Shown here piece after piece: positions 10,502-22,084 of a stretch of DNA of 64,000 nucleotides. The position numbers were made by a program, and so were the translations under genes. Location: contig CM046442.1 of NCBI GenBank assembly GCA_025506515.1, forward strand, positions 16,376,187-16,440,186, read 5' to 3'. This DNA is from Flaveria trinervia (lineage: Eukaryota; Streptophyta; Magnoliopsida; Asterales; Asteraceae). A model generated the notes under the pieces. That model had not been told where the DNA came from. It did not search any database and saw only the letters and a program-made list of their open reading frames with translations. Position 1 is the stretch's first letter. Every line of letters begins with the position of its first letter.

Positions 10502-12350
10502 ATGGTGCTCACGCTGCATGTTGATCCTTATGAACTATATGGTAAGTTTCTATGTTTTGCATTTTAGTTTTTTTCTAGTCATTGTAGTTTACATGGCTTA
10601 TTTTTATCTTTAGGTTGATTTTATATTTAGGTGGAAACCTGAGTTTGTTTTCATTGAAGTTTCATCATGGAGGAAGATTCACCAATGTCCCTGGAAGAAA
10701 GTATATCAACAACCAAATAAGCTATGTTGATTTGGTAGGGTATGATGAATTTTCTGTTTTTGAGATAAATGCAATGATCCACGAGTAAGGGTATTCGCAT
10801 GATGAAGTCATATACTATCATTATGTGATTTCTGAGCAAGATTAGACTTTGGTTTGAGAGCCATAGGAAATGATAGTGATATATTCAATATCTTGAAATA
10901 TGTAGAGAATTTTAAAGGAATGGATGTATGCACTAAGCATGGAACACAAGTGTGGAGACATACTTCATGTCACCTGTGAAAAGTAGAGTTGTCATTGAGG
11001 AACTAATTGAACCAGGACCTTTTGAGGTAAGAAGGAATACATAAGAAATCACTCAAACTTGTAGAAAAAGGCTAGCATTAGAGTGGCATGGTGAAGAAAG
11101 ATCAAATCATTTTCCAGTTCAAAATGTAATGTGTAAAGGGGTCAGTTAATGAATCATTTGTAGAACGATCATAACATTTACCTCAAAATGATACAATTGA
11201 AGATTATGTACTTAAGGATGATGTAATTGAAGATGAAAATGTGGAGCATGATGTCCTTCAAGATGAAGATCTAATAGGTCATGAGGACCTAGTTGATGAT
11301 GCTAGTGAAGCTACTGAAGATGATATACGAGAAGATGAAAATAAGGATTCAGATTAATAGTTGACATAGACAACATCACTGATGATGTTGGAGTTGACAT
11401 GGAGGAATATAAAGTATTTGTTGACAATGACATTAGGGATGAAGAACCTTTGGGGCAGGAAAGTGAAGACATTGAAGAAAGCATTGATGTGGACTTGGAT
11501 GATTTTGATAGCCTAAGTGATAAAGACAACAATGAAGCTCCTTTGAAACAAGCATTGAGAAAATATATGAAAAGTAAAAGTAAAGGTAAACAAGCAGTTG
11601 ATGAAATTTTCTATGTTGGGCAAATATTTGTGAGTAGGGATGAGATAAGGTTAATGGTGAAGAACTATGCTATATCTAGTAGAAGACACCTAAAGGTTAT
11701 GAGAAATGACAAAAAAATATATCGTGTGGTGTATGAGGGGTTAAATCATTCATTTGAAGGAGGTGCCCCCATTGAGGGAAATGATGTAAATTCACAAGAA
11801 GAAAATGGAACCAAAAATCTAAGTTTCTGATGTTGGTGGGTCAAACAGTGGACTTAGTACACCTAAAAAGAAGAAACCCTTTAAGACACCAACTTGACCT
11901 TGAAAATAGCGCATTACAAATCACACAAAAAAGAAGAAACATGGATTAGTGAAGCTCACAACTGTCTTCAAACCAGAGAGATTAGATTGTGCATAATCGG
12001 GAGTTGGAACCAACTATTACTGTGAACCCAACCATCCCAATAAAGATAATACAAGAGCTAATTCATAGAAAATTACAAATTCAATATCAAGATAGAATGT
12101 GTTCAAGGTAAAGAATATGGCAATCCATAAGATTGTAGGTGATTATAGAGCTCAATAGACCTGTTGAGAGATTATGCTAATGAACTCATCAGGGCAAATC
12201 CAAGTACCATAATTAAGATTGATGTTGAAAGAGAATGTAATCCATCTAGTGTAACTAGACAATTTAAGAGAATGTACATATGTATAGGGGCTTTGAAGAC
12301 AGGGTTTAAGATTTGTAAGATGGAATTGCTAGGTTTAGATGAGTGTTTTA
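10502..12350 (+). pseudogene. MULE transposase, N-terminal half
   Basis: A first short exon (MVLTLHVDPYELYG, GT donor at about 10,541) is followed by the N-terminal MULE domain (KFHHGGRFTNVPGRKYI, YVDLVGYDEFSVFEINAM). An in-frame TAA follows MIHE, before GYSHDEVIYYHYV. After an acidic stretch comes the MuDR domain (FYVGQIFVSRDEIRLMVKNY at about 11,600-11,690). Next are LRDYANELIRANPSTIIKID and the start of the catalytic region (YICIGALKTGFKICKMELLG LDECF), where the hAT element cuts the gene inside a codon series. Stops and frame changes show a dead copy. Strand and order agree with the second half at 15,991-17,063. Confidence 0.8.
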
Positions 12351-12859
12351 TAGGGTTGGCATAACAAGTCAGACATGATGATCTGTCATGTCAGACACTA
12401 ACACGACATGAAAACTTATCGTGTCATTTCTTTTAAAACACGAATCTGTTAAGAAACAGGTTACATGAAATAACTTGTTAGGAACACTTGTAATATCACA
12501 TATTTAAAAACCTATTTAATAAAATAAATATTACCGAAGTACAAATTTCATATAAGTCTTACGTCTTAAGTAACACATAAAGACATGAATACATGATCCT
12601 TAACATAGTTATCTTAAAATCCATTGAATCAAAAACCCATAAAAGTCAATCTCAAACAAATTTAAAACAGTTTTAAGTTCCGGTTGGTATTTCTTCTCCA
12701 AATCTTCCACAACCCCATAATATTGCCAAAGCCAACTTTGTACATGATATTCCAATTATTCAAACTTGTACATAATAATTATAGTCATATTAAGCAATGA
12801 CAGAAATCGATTCATAAAGTTTACTGAAAACATTAAGAGTAAATACCTTAGGATTATTC

Positions 12860-15012
12860 ACTGAGTTTGAAGCATCTAACTCATGACTAATGTCAATCAA
12901 CATTATATGTTCTGTGGGTTCATTCAATTCAACTTCATCAGAACCTACCCATAAACATACACTATTAATAAAATATTATGTATAACTAAAGCTTTATAAA
13001 AATAGAAGGAAAAAGATATTATAACAATCTCCAAATTACAAATATTTTGTGCATTAGAGCCTAAATAGTATCTTTACTTAGTAAACTTCGATGTTCATTG
13101 AGTATTCTTCCACTTGCACTAAAGGTAAACTCTGATGCAACAATAAACACCAGAATAGTCAAAAAGTCTATTGCCATCCTTGAAAGTGGGGATATCTACA
13201 CTCATTAGCTTTCCAAAAAGCTAACACATCTAGATCTGAGTTTCTACCAACTCTTGACTCCTTTAAATACAATTGTAGTTCTGATTTTTTATTAATTGTA
13301 AAATCTTTACTTTGAAACTGATCAAAATCTCAAAATTAACTAATAATTAGCAAGTAAAATATCAAGAGATAATACTTTTACTCCATAGGCACGTATTGAA
13401 TCATCCCTCCTATCCCCAACCCCTTTGACAGTATATGAGTTGCTTGAATTGTTTGAAATTGTAGATGAACTATGACCCTCATTTAACAAAACAAATTTAT
13501 TGAAAGTAGAATGCAAAAGCTTATCAATATTTTCATATTCACTGCTTCCCACCCCCATATAAACTTGTGTCAGTAAAGTGCAATGTGTATCTAGGATCCA
13601 AAACCAAAGCTATGGCTAATGTAAGATTAAAATCAGACCAATATTTCTGGAACTTCTCCATCATTAATTGTGCCACTTTTTCATATACTTATCTTTTGAA
13701 TTTATGTCCTCATACAAAGTCAAATAAGCCATAAAAACATGTAGATATACAAATTGCAGTAGGATATTTTGTACTCGAAAAAACTTTAGTCACATCATGA
13801 AAAAACTCTGAGAAAACCACATATCTTCTCAACTGTTTTCCACTTGTATGCATTGGACAATGCTTATAATTAGAATCACTTAATTCTTAATGGAAAAATG
13901 CACGTTGGTAATAAACAACATTATCAAGCATTAAAAATATAGAATTCCATCTGGTAGGAACGTCTTGTCTTAACCCTTTTTCGGAATTTTAAGAAACTTA
14001 ACACAATCTAAAAACTTTTCCTTCCTTGTGATTATTTGACATACTTGATGCTCTCTCTGACTTTGTAAACACATTCATTAATTTCTTTAAGCCCATCATG
14101 CATAATCAAGTTAAAAATATGTGCATAACATCTCAAACAAAAAAATCTTTCCTTAAAAATAAATGGTGACTTGTATTCAACTATTTTCTCAATAACCCAA
14201 AAAAAGTGTCATAGAAGAAGCATTATCTAAAGTCACACAAAAATTTTCTTCTTAATACCCTATTCTACTAAAATAGAAAACATTTTTTCACATAAAGAAA
14301 TGCCAACATGAGGTGGTGGCATGAAAGAAAATGATAAAACTCTCTTTTGCAAAATCATTTTTTATCGATGTAATGCACTATAATTGCTAGATAACCATCG
14401 GTAGCAATAGAAGTCCATAAATCTAAAGTTAAACATAACATTCCTTGTGATTCCATAAGCATGCTTCTGACTTTTTCCTTTTCTTTCTTATGCATTTTCA
14501 ATAAATCAGTTCTTACTGTGTTCCTAGTTATAATATTCAGATTGGGTTGCAAGTATGTAAACAAATCTCCAATGCCCTTATAATCTACAAATGACAATGT
14601 AATTCATGCCTAATCATAAACACCACAAGCATTTCATGATATTTGTTTTCATCAAATCTAGACAACCTTACTGCCATGTCACTATTAAAAAGCATTCGAC
14701 CAACATCATTAAATACATTACCAATACAACGAGTCATGTGTCATTTTAGATTACTTGTACCGGTCTTACTATCATATATGAAGACATAATTACACTTGTT
14801 GCACTTGCAATGGGTCTTTCCACCTATTGAAGACCATTAAAGTTTCGTAAAGTAGTTCCACACAATAAGTCTTTCCTTTCGTTTTCTCTTTCCCCCACAC
14901 TATCCTTGATATTATTTTGTATACCTTCTATAGACTCAACCTCATCATCTTCAATATCTATATTTTCTAAACTACTATTTTCTAGATCAACTTTAATACA
15001 ATAAGAATCCAT
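12860..15012 (-). pseudogene. hAT transposase (BED zinc finger type), decayed
   Basis: Read on the minus strand, the gene starts near 15,012 (MDSYCIKVDLENSSLENIDI). A BED-type zinc finger (CKCNKC ... HMTRC) lies at about 14,715-14,820. Then at 14,597-14,355 comes the catalytic-domain region with LRFDENKYHEML-like sequence upstream, ITRNTVRTDLLKM and LCLTLDLWTSIATDGYLAII. The C-terminal dimerisation region with SRMAIDFLTILVFIVASE and SGRILNEHRSLLS is at about 13,070-13,200. Stops and frame changes separate these pieces. It belongs to the element bounded by the 8-bp duplication; mobility now would need a transposase in trans. Confidence 0.75.
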
Positions 15013-15454
15013 CTACAATATATAACAGGTTGCTAAGAATATTTAAAATATATGTACATAATGACAACAGAGGTAAATAATAACAATAATAGAGGTGTGT
15101 GTATGAAAGATTAACTGAAAATAGAATTAAAATGGTTGCGGTAGTGTGTTAGTGTGTTATTGTGTAGTATACTAGTATCGAAGGTGGTTGTGGTCTCGAT
15201 GGTGGTCGCGACTCGCGATGAAGGATGGTGGTCTTGATGGTGATTGCGAGACTCTCGATGGAGGTTGGTCTCGAGTTCTTAACGGTTGTTGGTGGTCTTG
15301 ACGGTGGTCGTGAGACCCACGATGGAGGCTGGGGAGAAGGAACCAAACCACCGAAGGTTGGGTTGGGAGTTTGGGATGTTTGATGTTGGGTAGCGATTGT
15401 GGTAAGGGGTAGGGAAATTAGGGATAAATGTTTTAGGGTTTTGTTTTGTTGAAT

Positions 15455-15487
15455 TTTATATTTATATATATATATATAATTATATAT

Positions 15488-15529
<42 letters not shown>

Positions 15530-15535
15530 ATGTCT
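15455..15535. repeat. (TA)n microsatellite
   Basis: About 80 bp of almost pure TA dinucleotides inside the hAT element. Confidence 0.95.
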
Positions 15536-15588
15536 TAACAGGTTAACAGGTATTTTACCTGTTAAGACACGAATTTTATTGTGTCTTA

Positions 15589-15902
15589 AAGCATTCACAG
15601 TGGGTTCTCCAACCCATCCCCCATATTTACATTAAAAACACTATTTTTACTATCTCTTTCATTTATAATACTTTTAAATATTTTTATCATTATATTTCAT
15701 CTCTCCTCCACTCACATCCACTTTTAAAATATTAAAAAATTTATGAGGGCTGTATTGTGATTTCTCATATTTCCCCAAATATGGGGAATCATGGTAAAAC
15801 CCCCATAAATATTTTCTCTCATTCACTCACAACCACTAAAACCATCCTTATAATACAAGACACACACTCATATCGAAAATAGGGAACCCACTGTGAATGC
15901 TC
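15589..15902. mobile_element. Harbinger/Tourist-like MITE
   Basis: A 314-bp non-coding element with inverted termini (GCATTCACAGTGGGTTC and its inverse ending GAATGCTC), flanked by TTA on both sides, the PIF/Harbinger target signature. The MITE at 50,878-51,163 has related termini. Confidence 0.8.
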
Positions 15903-15990
15903 TTAACGTGTTGACCTGTTTAAGACATGAAATATGTTAATTTCGTGTCGTGTTTTGTTAACTGACTCGTGTTAGAAATTATCAGCCCTA

Positions 15991-17063
15991 GTGTTTTATG
16001 AAAGGTCCATTCCCTAGACAAATCTTGACTGTAGTTGGGATAGATTCAAATATTGAAATTTACCCTGTGGCTTATGCATTAGTAGAGGCTGAAACTACAA
16101 ACTCTTGAACATGGTTTTTAGAATGTTTAGGTGATGACCTAGATATAACATCCAACTTCAATTTCACTTATATAGTGATAGAAAAAGATAAATGCTTGTT
16201 TCAATTTCTTATTCTAATTTTCTATTTATCCAATTCCAATTACCTACTCACATTATCTATTGATATGCTAGGCCATCATACCTATTTTGAAGATAGTTTT
16301 TCCCAATGCTAAACACAGGTTTTCTTTAAGACATATACATGAAAATATGAAGTTAATATGGAAGGGCCATTTATACAAAACATGCTTTAGAGGTGTGCAA
16401 GTGCAACAACAATACCCCATTTTACTAATGCCATGAAAGATGTACGCAATCTAGATACTGCTTTACATGAATGGTTGAAGAAAAACCAACAAAGATTTGG
16501 TTTAGAGCTTATTTCAGTGGTATGAACCCTTATTTTTTTACCTATTGCATTTTACTAATAACAATGCTAATAATCTTTATTTAACTTATACAGGAAGGTC
16601 AACTAGTGATGTTTTTCTAAATAACATATGTGAAGTATTTAACAGGCAGTTAGTAGGGGGTAAGGACAAACCTGTTATTACATGTCTAGATTTCATTAGG
16701 GGTATTTAATGAGAAGGATAGTGGTTATGCATAAGATGATAGCTAAGTGATGGGCCTTTAACTCCTAATGCAATAAAATTGTTTGAAGCAATCAAGGTAG
16801 AGGTTGTAAAATACATAGTAATATGGAACGGGATGAGCAAATGTCAGGTAAGTGGGCCTGTAACTGCACAGGACCAATGTGTGGTCAATGTTAATGAAAA
16901 AAGTTCTTCATGCAGAAATGGGAGTTAACAGGCATGCCATGTAAGCATGTAGTTGCAGTGATATGGAATATGGAACAAAATGAAATGGAGATTGGTATTT
17001 CAAAGAGTTGGGTGTCTAAGGTATACTGTTTTGACACCTGGAAGAAAGTATATGCAAACACAA
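15991..17063 (+). pseudogene. MULE transposase, C-terminal half
   Basis: It resumes directly after the hAT element: MKGPFP, then the catalytic-domain region with FKYXNLPCGLC-type frame-broken sequence equivalent to VVGIDSN...AYAIVEAE, fragments such as MLNTGFL/HIHENMK, NNMCEVFNRQLVG, and the SWIM zinc finger (MPCKHVVAVIWNME at about 16,936-16,977). It ends at TWKKVYANTM, where the gypsy LTR begins at 17,064. Frame changes are many. With the N-terminal half it forms one gene split by later insertions. Confidence 0.75.
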
Positions 17064-19086
17064 TGTAAGGCCCCGTTCCCGGAGACCTCATAGTTGGTCA
17101 ACCACAGCATTAATACCTTATATATTATAAATATACAAAATCAAACAGCGAAATTATTATAACAAAAGCCATTCATTTATTTTTAAAATACTATTGTTAT
17201 GCAATACACTATTGTTTGACTGATTACAAAAGAATTGTTTAACTACATTACAAAACAACAGTAATATAAAATACAAATGGATGTCAGTCTCTCCCTGCCG
17301 AGTAGCTTCCCATTCGTGCCATCCTCAGCAATAATTACCTGCCAACTGAAAATGTATAAAAGTCAGCGTCGTTGAGTGAGTTCTAGTTTTAAAAGTAATA
17401 AAATACTTTTTGTATGTTATATATGAAAAATACTCTTTCTGTGAAATACAACTCTTTACTTTGTATGCGAGCACGTATTAAATATATGAACAGATACTGT
17501 TTATTCTTATACTATATGCCTTGTATGTTCTGTAATCTTTTATCTTTATCTTTCACTATATGTATGGACCAATGAGCAATACCTTAAATTGTATGTGCGG
17601 TGAAAACTAGTGATGGACCATCTATATCCCTCAAAAGGGTTCTGTTTACTGTATACAAGGCCGACCCAATCACCTAGGGTACGCTGCAAAGGTCCTGCCA
17701 ATCTCTGTTGACTGGCCCTATGTGCATAATAGGATAGCTAACCCGCAGCACATTGAGCTAACGACAACATGGTTGTGTACCTCCTGTAAGCTTGCAAGAC
17801 TTGTTAACATTTTATTAATGTTTCTCTTCTCTTCTTATTGCTCTTCCTCTTTATTATTAGTAATACTTTACATTACGAATATAAACACACCACGTAAAGT
17901 CACATACTAATAATAATTTTATTATTATTATTAATATTATTAATAACAATAATAAAATAAAAAGCAATCATAAAACAATCATAATCATGCATGAAACCCA
18001 TCATTAATAAACCCTAGTCAAACCTCGGTCAAAACCCTAAGAGCACAAACTCCCAAGAATTCTGAAATAAATTCTAAGTGTTAGGCACTTAGACACTATT
18101 TGGGCGCATGGGCCCTATTTAGGCGCTTCATCACTATACAGGCGCATCAGCCAACACTTAGCTATTTTAACACTTAGGCGCATGAACCATTCAGGCGCAT
18201 GGACACTATTCGGGCGTATGACCCATTCGGACGCATGGACACTTAGACGCACGGGTTTATTCGGGCGTATGGAAACTTAAGCGCATGGGAATATTTAGAC
18301 GCATGGGTACTATTGGGGTGCATGGCCCTACACTTAGGCGTCTGACTAATTTTCTAGGCGCATGAGGGCACTTTTCAGACGCATGAGATACACTTATCAT
18401 TTCTAAGGCAAATTCCAGACGCAAGGACCTTATTTAGGCGCATGAACCTTCTGTTCAACCTATTTCTAGGATAATTTCGAATCCAAAAATCAAACCTATC
18501 TATTCTAAGCTTACCAAGGCTATTCTAAGCATGAACAACTATAAGCATCTAAGAACCATCATCAAATATGCATAATACATACGGGTATACATACATAAAC
18601 ATTTGGAAATCGTTTTAATACATTTTTCAGCCCCAATAAGAGTTTAAAACAAGTAAAACCGGGGTCTAGAAACTCACCTGGTGCAACTTGAGTGTTTCTT
18701 CCTTCTAACCCTTTGCAAATGAGTTCAAACACCTAAAAACACACCAAAACACACACACACGGACACACACACAAGCATATAAGCACATAAGCATGTAACC
18801 GAGATAAAACCCGTCATAAACACTTAAAAACCACGAATTCTTACCTTGAATTCAACCTCTTCTTTTTTCTTCTTCAAAACTTGAAGTTTCTCTACTCTTT
18901 CTCTTAAACCAATGAAAAATAGTGATGTGAAGTGAGGGTGGTGGCCATGCCCACCTTTACACCAACTTTTGTACTTTTGTCCTTTTTACACATTTAACCC
19001 CTCAACTTAGGTTTATTGACATTTCCTTTCTTTATTCTTCAACTCTTATTCTTTCTTTTCTTTTTAAGAAATAACCGGATGTTACA
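17064..19086 (-). repeat. 3' LTR of the Tekay element
   Basis: A 2023-bp LTR. On the minus strand it begins TGTAACATCCGG after the polypurine tract and ends GGGGCCTTACA. Its last 800 bp match 23,609-24,412. A block of iterated GGCGCATG-like motifs lies at about 18,100-18,450. Confidence 0.9.
18100..18450. repeat. Iterated GGCGCATG motifs in the Tekay LTR
   Basis: About 17 degenerate copies of a motif close to AGGCGCATGG, spaced mostly 17-20 bp, often followed by ACACT or ACCAT. The array is GC-richer than its surroundings and CpG-containing. Confidence 0.8.
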
Positions 19087-19124
19087 AGTCCACCCCTCTA
19101 AATAGGTTTCGTCCCCGAAACCTG

Positions 19125-20426
19125 TTATTCCTCAAACAGACTAGGGTAATGTTGCCTCATCTCCTCCTCAGTCTCCCATGTAGATTCGGATCCTATCCTG
19201 TGCTTCCACTGTACACGCACAAGAGGAACCACTTTATTCCTCAGTCTCTTCTCTTTACGATCGATGATTGCCACTGGTTGCTCCACATAATTGAGCCTTT
19301 CGTCTACTTCGATATCCTCCGGTGTAACAATCATGTCTTCATCAGCTAAACACTTTCTCAGATGAGATACATGGAATGTCGGGTGAATCCCACTTAACTC
19401 ATCTGGTAACTCCAACCTATAGGCCACCTCTCCTACTCGAACAATGATTCAGAAAGGGCCTATATACCTTCGGCTCAACTTGCCCCGCTTCCTGAATCGG
19501 ATAATACCCTTTCAAGATAAGACCTTCAACATAACCCGGTCACCCACCTGGAACTCGATCGGTCTGCGTCGTTTATCGGCATACGACTTCTGTCTATCTT
19601 TAGTTGCCTTCATGAAGGCTTCAATCTTCTCAAGCTTTTTGGTCGTAGCCTCGATTACCTCGACACTCCCCAATTCCTTCTGACTAATATCACCCCAACA
19701 AATGGGTGTTCTGCATCTCCTATCATATAGCATCTCATATGGTGGCATACCAATGTTGGCATGATAGCTGTTGTTGTATGAGAATTCAGCTAACGGTAAG
19801 TGGTCATCCCAACTTCCCCCAAAATCAATCACACATGCCCGAAGCATGTCTTCCAATGTATGAATGGTCCTTTCTGACTGACCATCAGTTTGGGGATGAT
19901 AAGCCGTGCTAATATGTAACCTCGTCCCCATGGCATCATGGAATTTCTTCCAGAATTTAGATGTAAATCGGGTGTCACGATCGGATACAATATACACCGG
20001 CACACCATGACGAGTTACAATTTCCTTAATGAATAGATCCGCCAACCTCTCAGATGAATATGTCTCGCGGATCGGTAGGAAGTGAGCACTCTTCATCAGA
20101 CGGTCGGCAATCACCCATATGGCATCGTACCCTTTTGGAGTACGCGGCAGCTTCGTAATGAAATCCATGGTGATGTGCTCCCACTTCCACTCCGGTATAT
20201 CCAAAGGTTGGATCTTCCCATACGGCTTCTGATGCTCGGCCTTCACCTGTAAGCAAGTAAGGCACTTACTCACGTACTCCACCACATCACGCTTCATACC
20301 CGGCCACCAATAATCTTTCTTCATATCTTGATGCATTTTTGTGGCACCAGGATGAACAGAGTATCGAGTCTTGTAAGCTTCATCCATAATCCTCACATGT
20401 AGATCCCTAAAACGAGGAATCCACAC
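19125..20426 (-). pseudogene. Tekay integrase and chromodomain
   Basis: The integrase fragment 20,426-19,512 shows the end of the HHCC region (CLTCLQVKAEHQKP) and the catalytic core: TMDFITKLPRT, then VSDRDTRFTSKFWK, then HPQTDGQSERT (the D, D, E residues). It continues with AEFSYNNSYHANIGMPPYE and the GDRVMLKV part of the C-terminal domain. After a stop or shift at about 19,510-19,430 the segment 19,427-19,125 continues (GIHPTFHVSHLRK) into a chromodomain (YVEQPVAIIDRKEKRLRNK, VQWKHRIGSESTWETE). In active elements the integrase joins cDNA to the genome and the chromodomain can direct it to chromatin. Only a few breaks are seen, so decay is light. Confidence 0.85.
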
Positions 20427-20439
20427 CCGTCCAATCGAT

Positions 20440-21978
20440 TTTTAACACCAAGTGTGTTTTCACCCAATATCCCAACCAGACATCTCATCCTTTTAGAGTT
20501 AAGATGATCTTCTTTCAGTGCCTTATCTTGAAACTCTTTGACTTGCTTCATCACATTGGAGGTCATGATCAGTTGATATGCTTTCACCTGAATTGGCTCG
20601 GGCCTCTCCTTTCGGCTAAGAGCATCAGCCACCACGTTGGCTTTGCCCGGATGATAGTGGATCTCGCAATCATAATCTTTTATGAGCTCCAACCACCTCC
20701 TTTGCCTCATGTTCAGATCTTTTTGCTCGAAGAAGTACTTCAAGCTCTTATGGTCAGTGAAAATGGTGCACTTCATCCCATAGAGATAGTGCCTCCAGAT
20801 CTTTAATGCAAAGACCACGGCTACTAGCTCCAAGTCATGAGTGAGATAATTGACCTCATGAACTTTCAACTATCGGGATGCATAGGCTATAACCTTCCCT
20901 CTCTGCATTAGTACGCACCCCAACCCTGAGTAGGAAGCATCTGAATAAACCACCAAATCCTCGCTTCATTCGGGTAATGACAGAACAGGAGCTTGAGTCA
21001 ACCTTACCTTTAACTCCTTGAATGCTTGCTCTTGAGCTTGACCCCATATAAACTTTACATCCTTTTGGGTCAACTTGGTTAGTGGAGAAGCGATCTTGGA
21101 AAACTCCTGAATGAACCTTCGATAATATCCCGCCAACCCTAAGAAACTACGAATCTCGGATGACATCTTCAGTGACTTCCATTGCATCACCACCTTCACT
21201 TTTTCTGGGTCTACCATAATCCCCTCGCGATTTATCACATGACCTAAAATTGAACTTCGCCCAACCAGAATGCGCACTTAGAGAATTTGGCATACAACTT
21301 CTCCATTCTTAATGTCTCCAACACCTCCTGAATGTGACCGACATGCTCTTCTTCGCTCTTCGTGTAGATCAGAATATCATCAATGAACACAATCATTGAT
21401 CTATCCAACATTGGCCGGCACACTCGATTCATCAAATCCATAAAGGCAGCTGGCGCGTTAGTTAGACCAAAAGACATAACGAGGAACTCATAGTGTCCAT
21501 AACGCGTACGGAAAGCTGTCTTGGGAATGTCTTGTTCCTTCACCTTCAATTGACGGTAGCCAGATCGTAGATTTATTCTCGAGAACCAACTGGCACCTTG
21601 GAGATGGTCAAACAAGTCGTCAATCCTTGGTAACGGGTACCGATTCTTCACCGTCAACTTGTTCAGCTCTCAGGAGTCGATGCACATTCGCATACTTCCG
21701 TCCTTTTTCTTTACAAACAATACCGGAGCACCCCACGGAGAGATACTCGGTCAAATGAATCTCATATCCATCAACTCCTGTAATTGGCTCATGAGTTTCT
21801 TCATCTCAGTATGAGCTAATCGATATGGTGCTTTGGCAACGGGCTGAGCATCGGGTATCAAATCAATTTGGAACTCAATCTCGTGATCCAGTGGCACACC
21901 GGGTAAGTCTTCAGGGAATACTTCCTGAAAGTCGCACACCACTAGTACATCGGATAATTCTGGTACTGACGCATCCAC
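20440..21978 (-). pseudogene. Tekay reverse transcriptase and RNase H
   Basis: RT begins near 21,978 (VVCDFQEVFPEDLPGVP, the usual sequence upstream of RT). It runs through APYRLAHTEMKKL, WGAPVLFVKKKDGSMRMC, NRYPLPRIDDLFDHLQGA, RTRYGHYEFLVMSFGLTNAP and the active site FIDDILIYTKSEEEH. Next is the RT-RNase H connection (FLGLAGYYRRFIQEFSKIA). RNase H is at about 20,870-20,600 (VFALKIWRHYLYG, IFTDHKSLKYFF, NVVADALSRKE). In-frame stops occur after MRFI, after MCIDS and at ASR*LKV, and one frame change near 21,250. The copy is inactive as read, though some breaks are single-base. Confidence 0.88.
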
Positions 21979-22084
21979 ATCTTCACGTATGCCAAGTAGG
22001 CACTACATCCATGTCTCATGCACTTCCCCGCCACCGCTATCGAAATCATCTTCGGGATCGTAGTAACGCGATCTCCATAATCGT

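Larger units (their letters stand above)
12351..15990 (-). mobile_element. hAT DNA transposon inside the MULE transposase
   Basis: The 3640-bp element has ends TAGGGTTGGCAT and the inverted TTATCAGCCCTA. It is flanked by the perfect 8-bp duplication GTGTTTTA (12,343-12,350 and 15,991-15,998), the hAT hallmark. Removing the element and one duplication restores the MULE reading frame across the site (ECF then MKGPFP), which fixes the boundaries to the base. Inside, on the minus strand, are fragments of a BED-finger hAT transposase. A (TA)n tract lies at about 15,455-15,535, and a Harbinger-like MITE at 15,589-15,902 near the right end. Confidence 0.92.
10135..17063 (+). mobile_element. Mutator-like element (MULE), interrupted twice and 3'-truncated
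   Basis: The left end (about 10,135-10,270) has the typical outward MULE look (TTTTTAGTCCGTGTGATTTG and similar). The body from 10,502 encodes a MuDR-type transposase in pieces. A hAT element interrupts it at 12,351-15,990, and a gypsy LTR begins at 17,064 within the C-terminal part. The right terminal inverted repeat is not present next to the gene. A weakly similar end lies at about 36,640-36,785, but its identity is doubtful. Confidence 0.65.

Noticed and set aside
15149..15346. Pro/Ser-rich minus-strand frame inside the hAT element
   Set aside because: It reflects a local GGTGGT/CGAGA repeat and does not join the transposase fragments.
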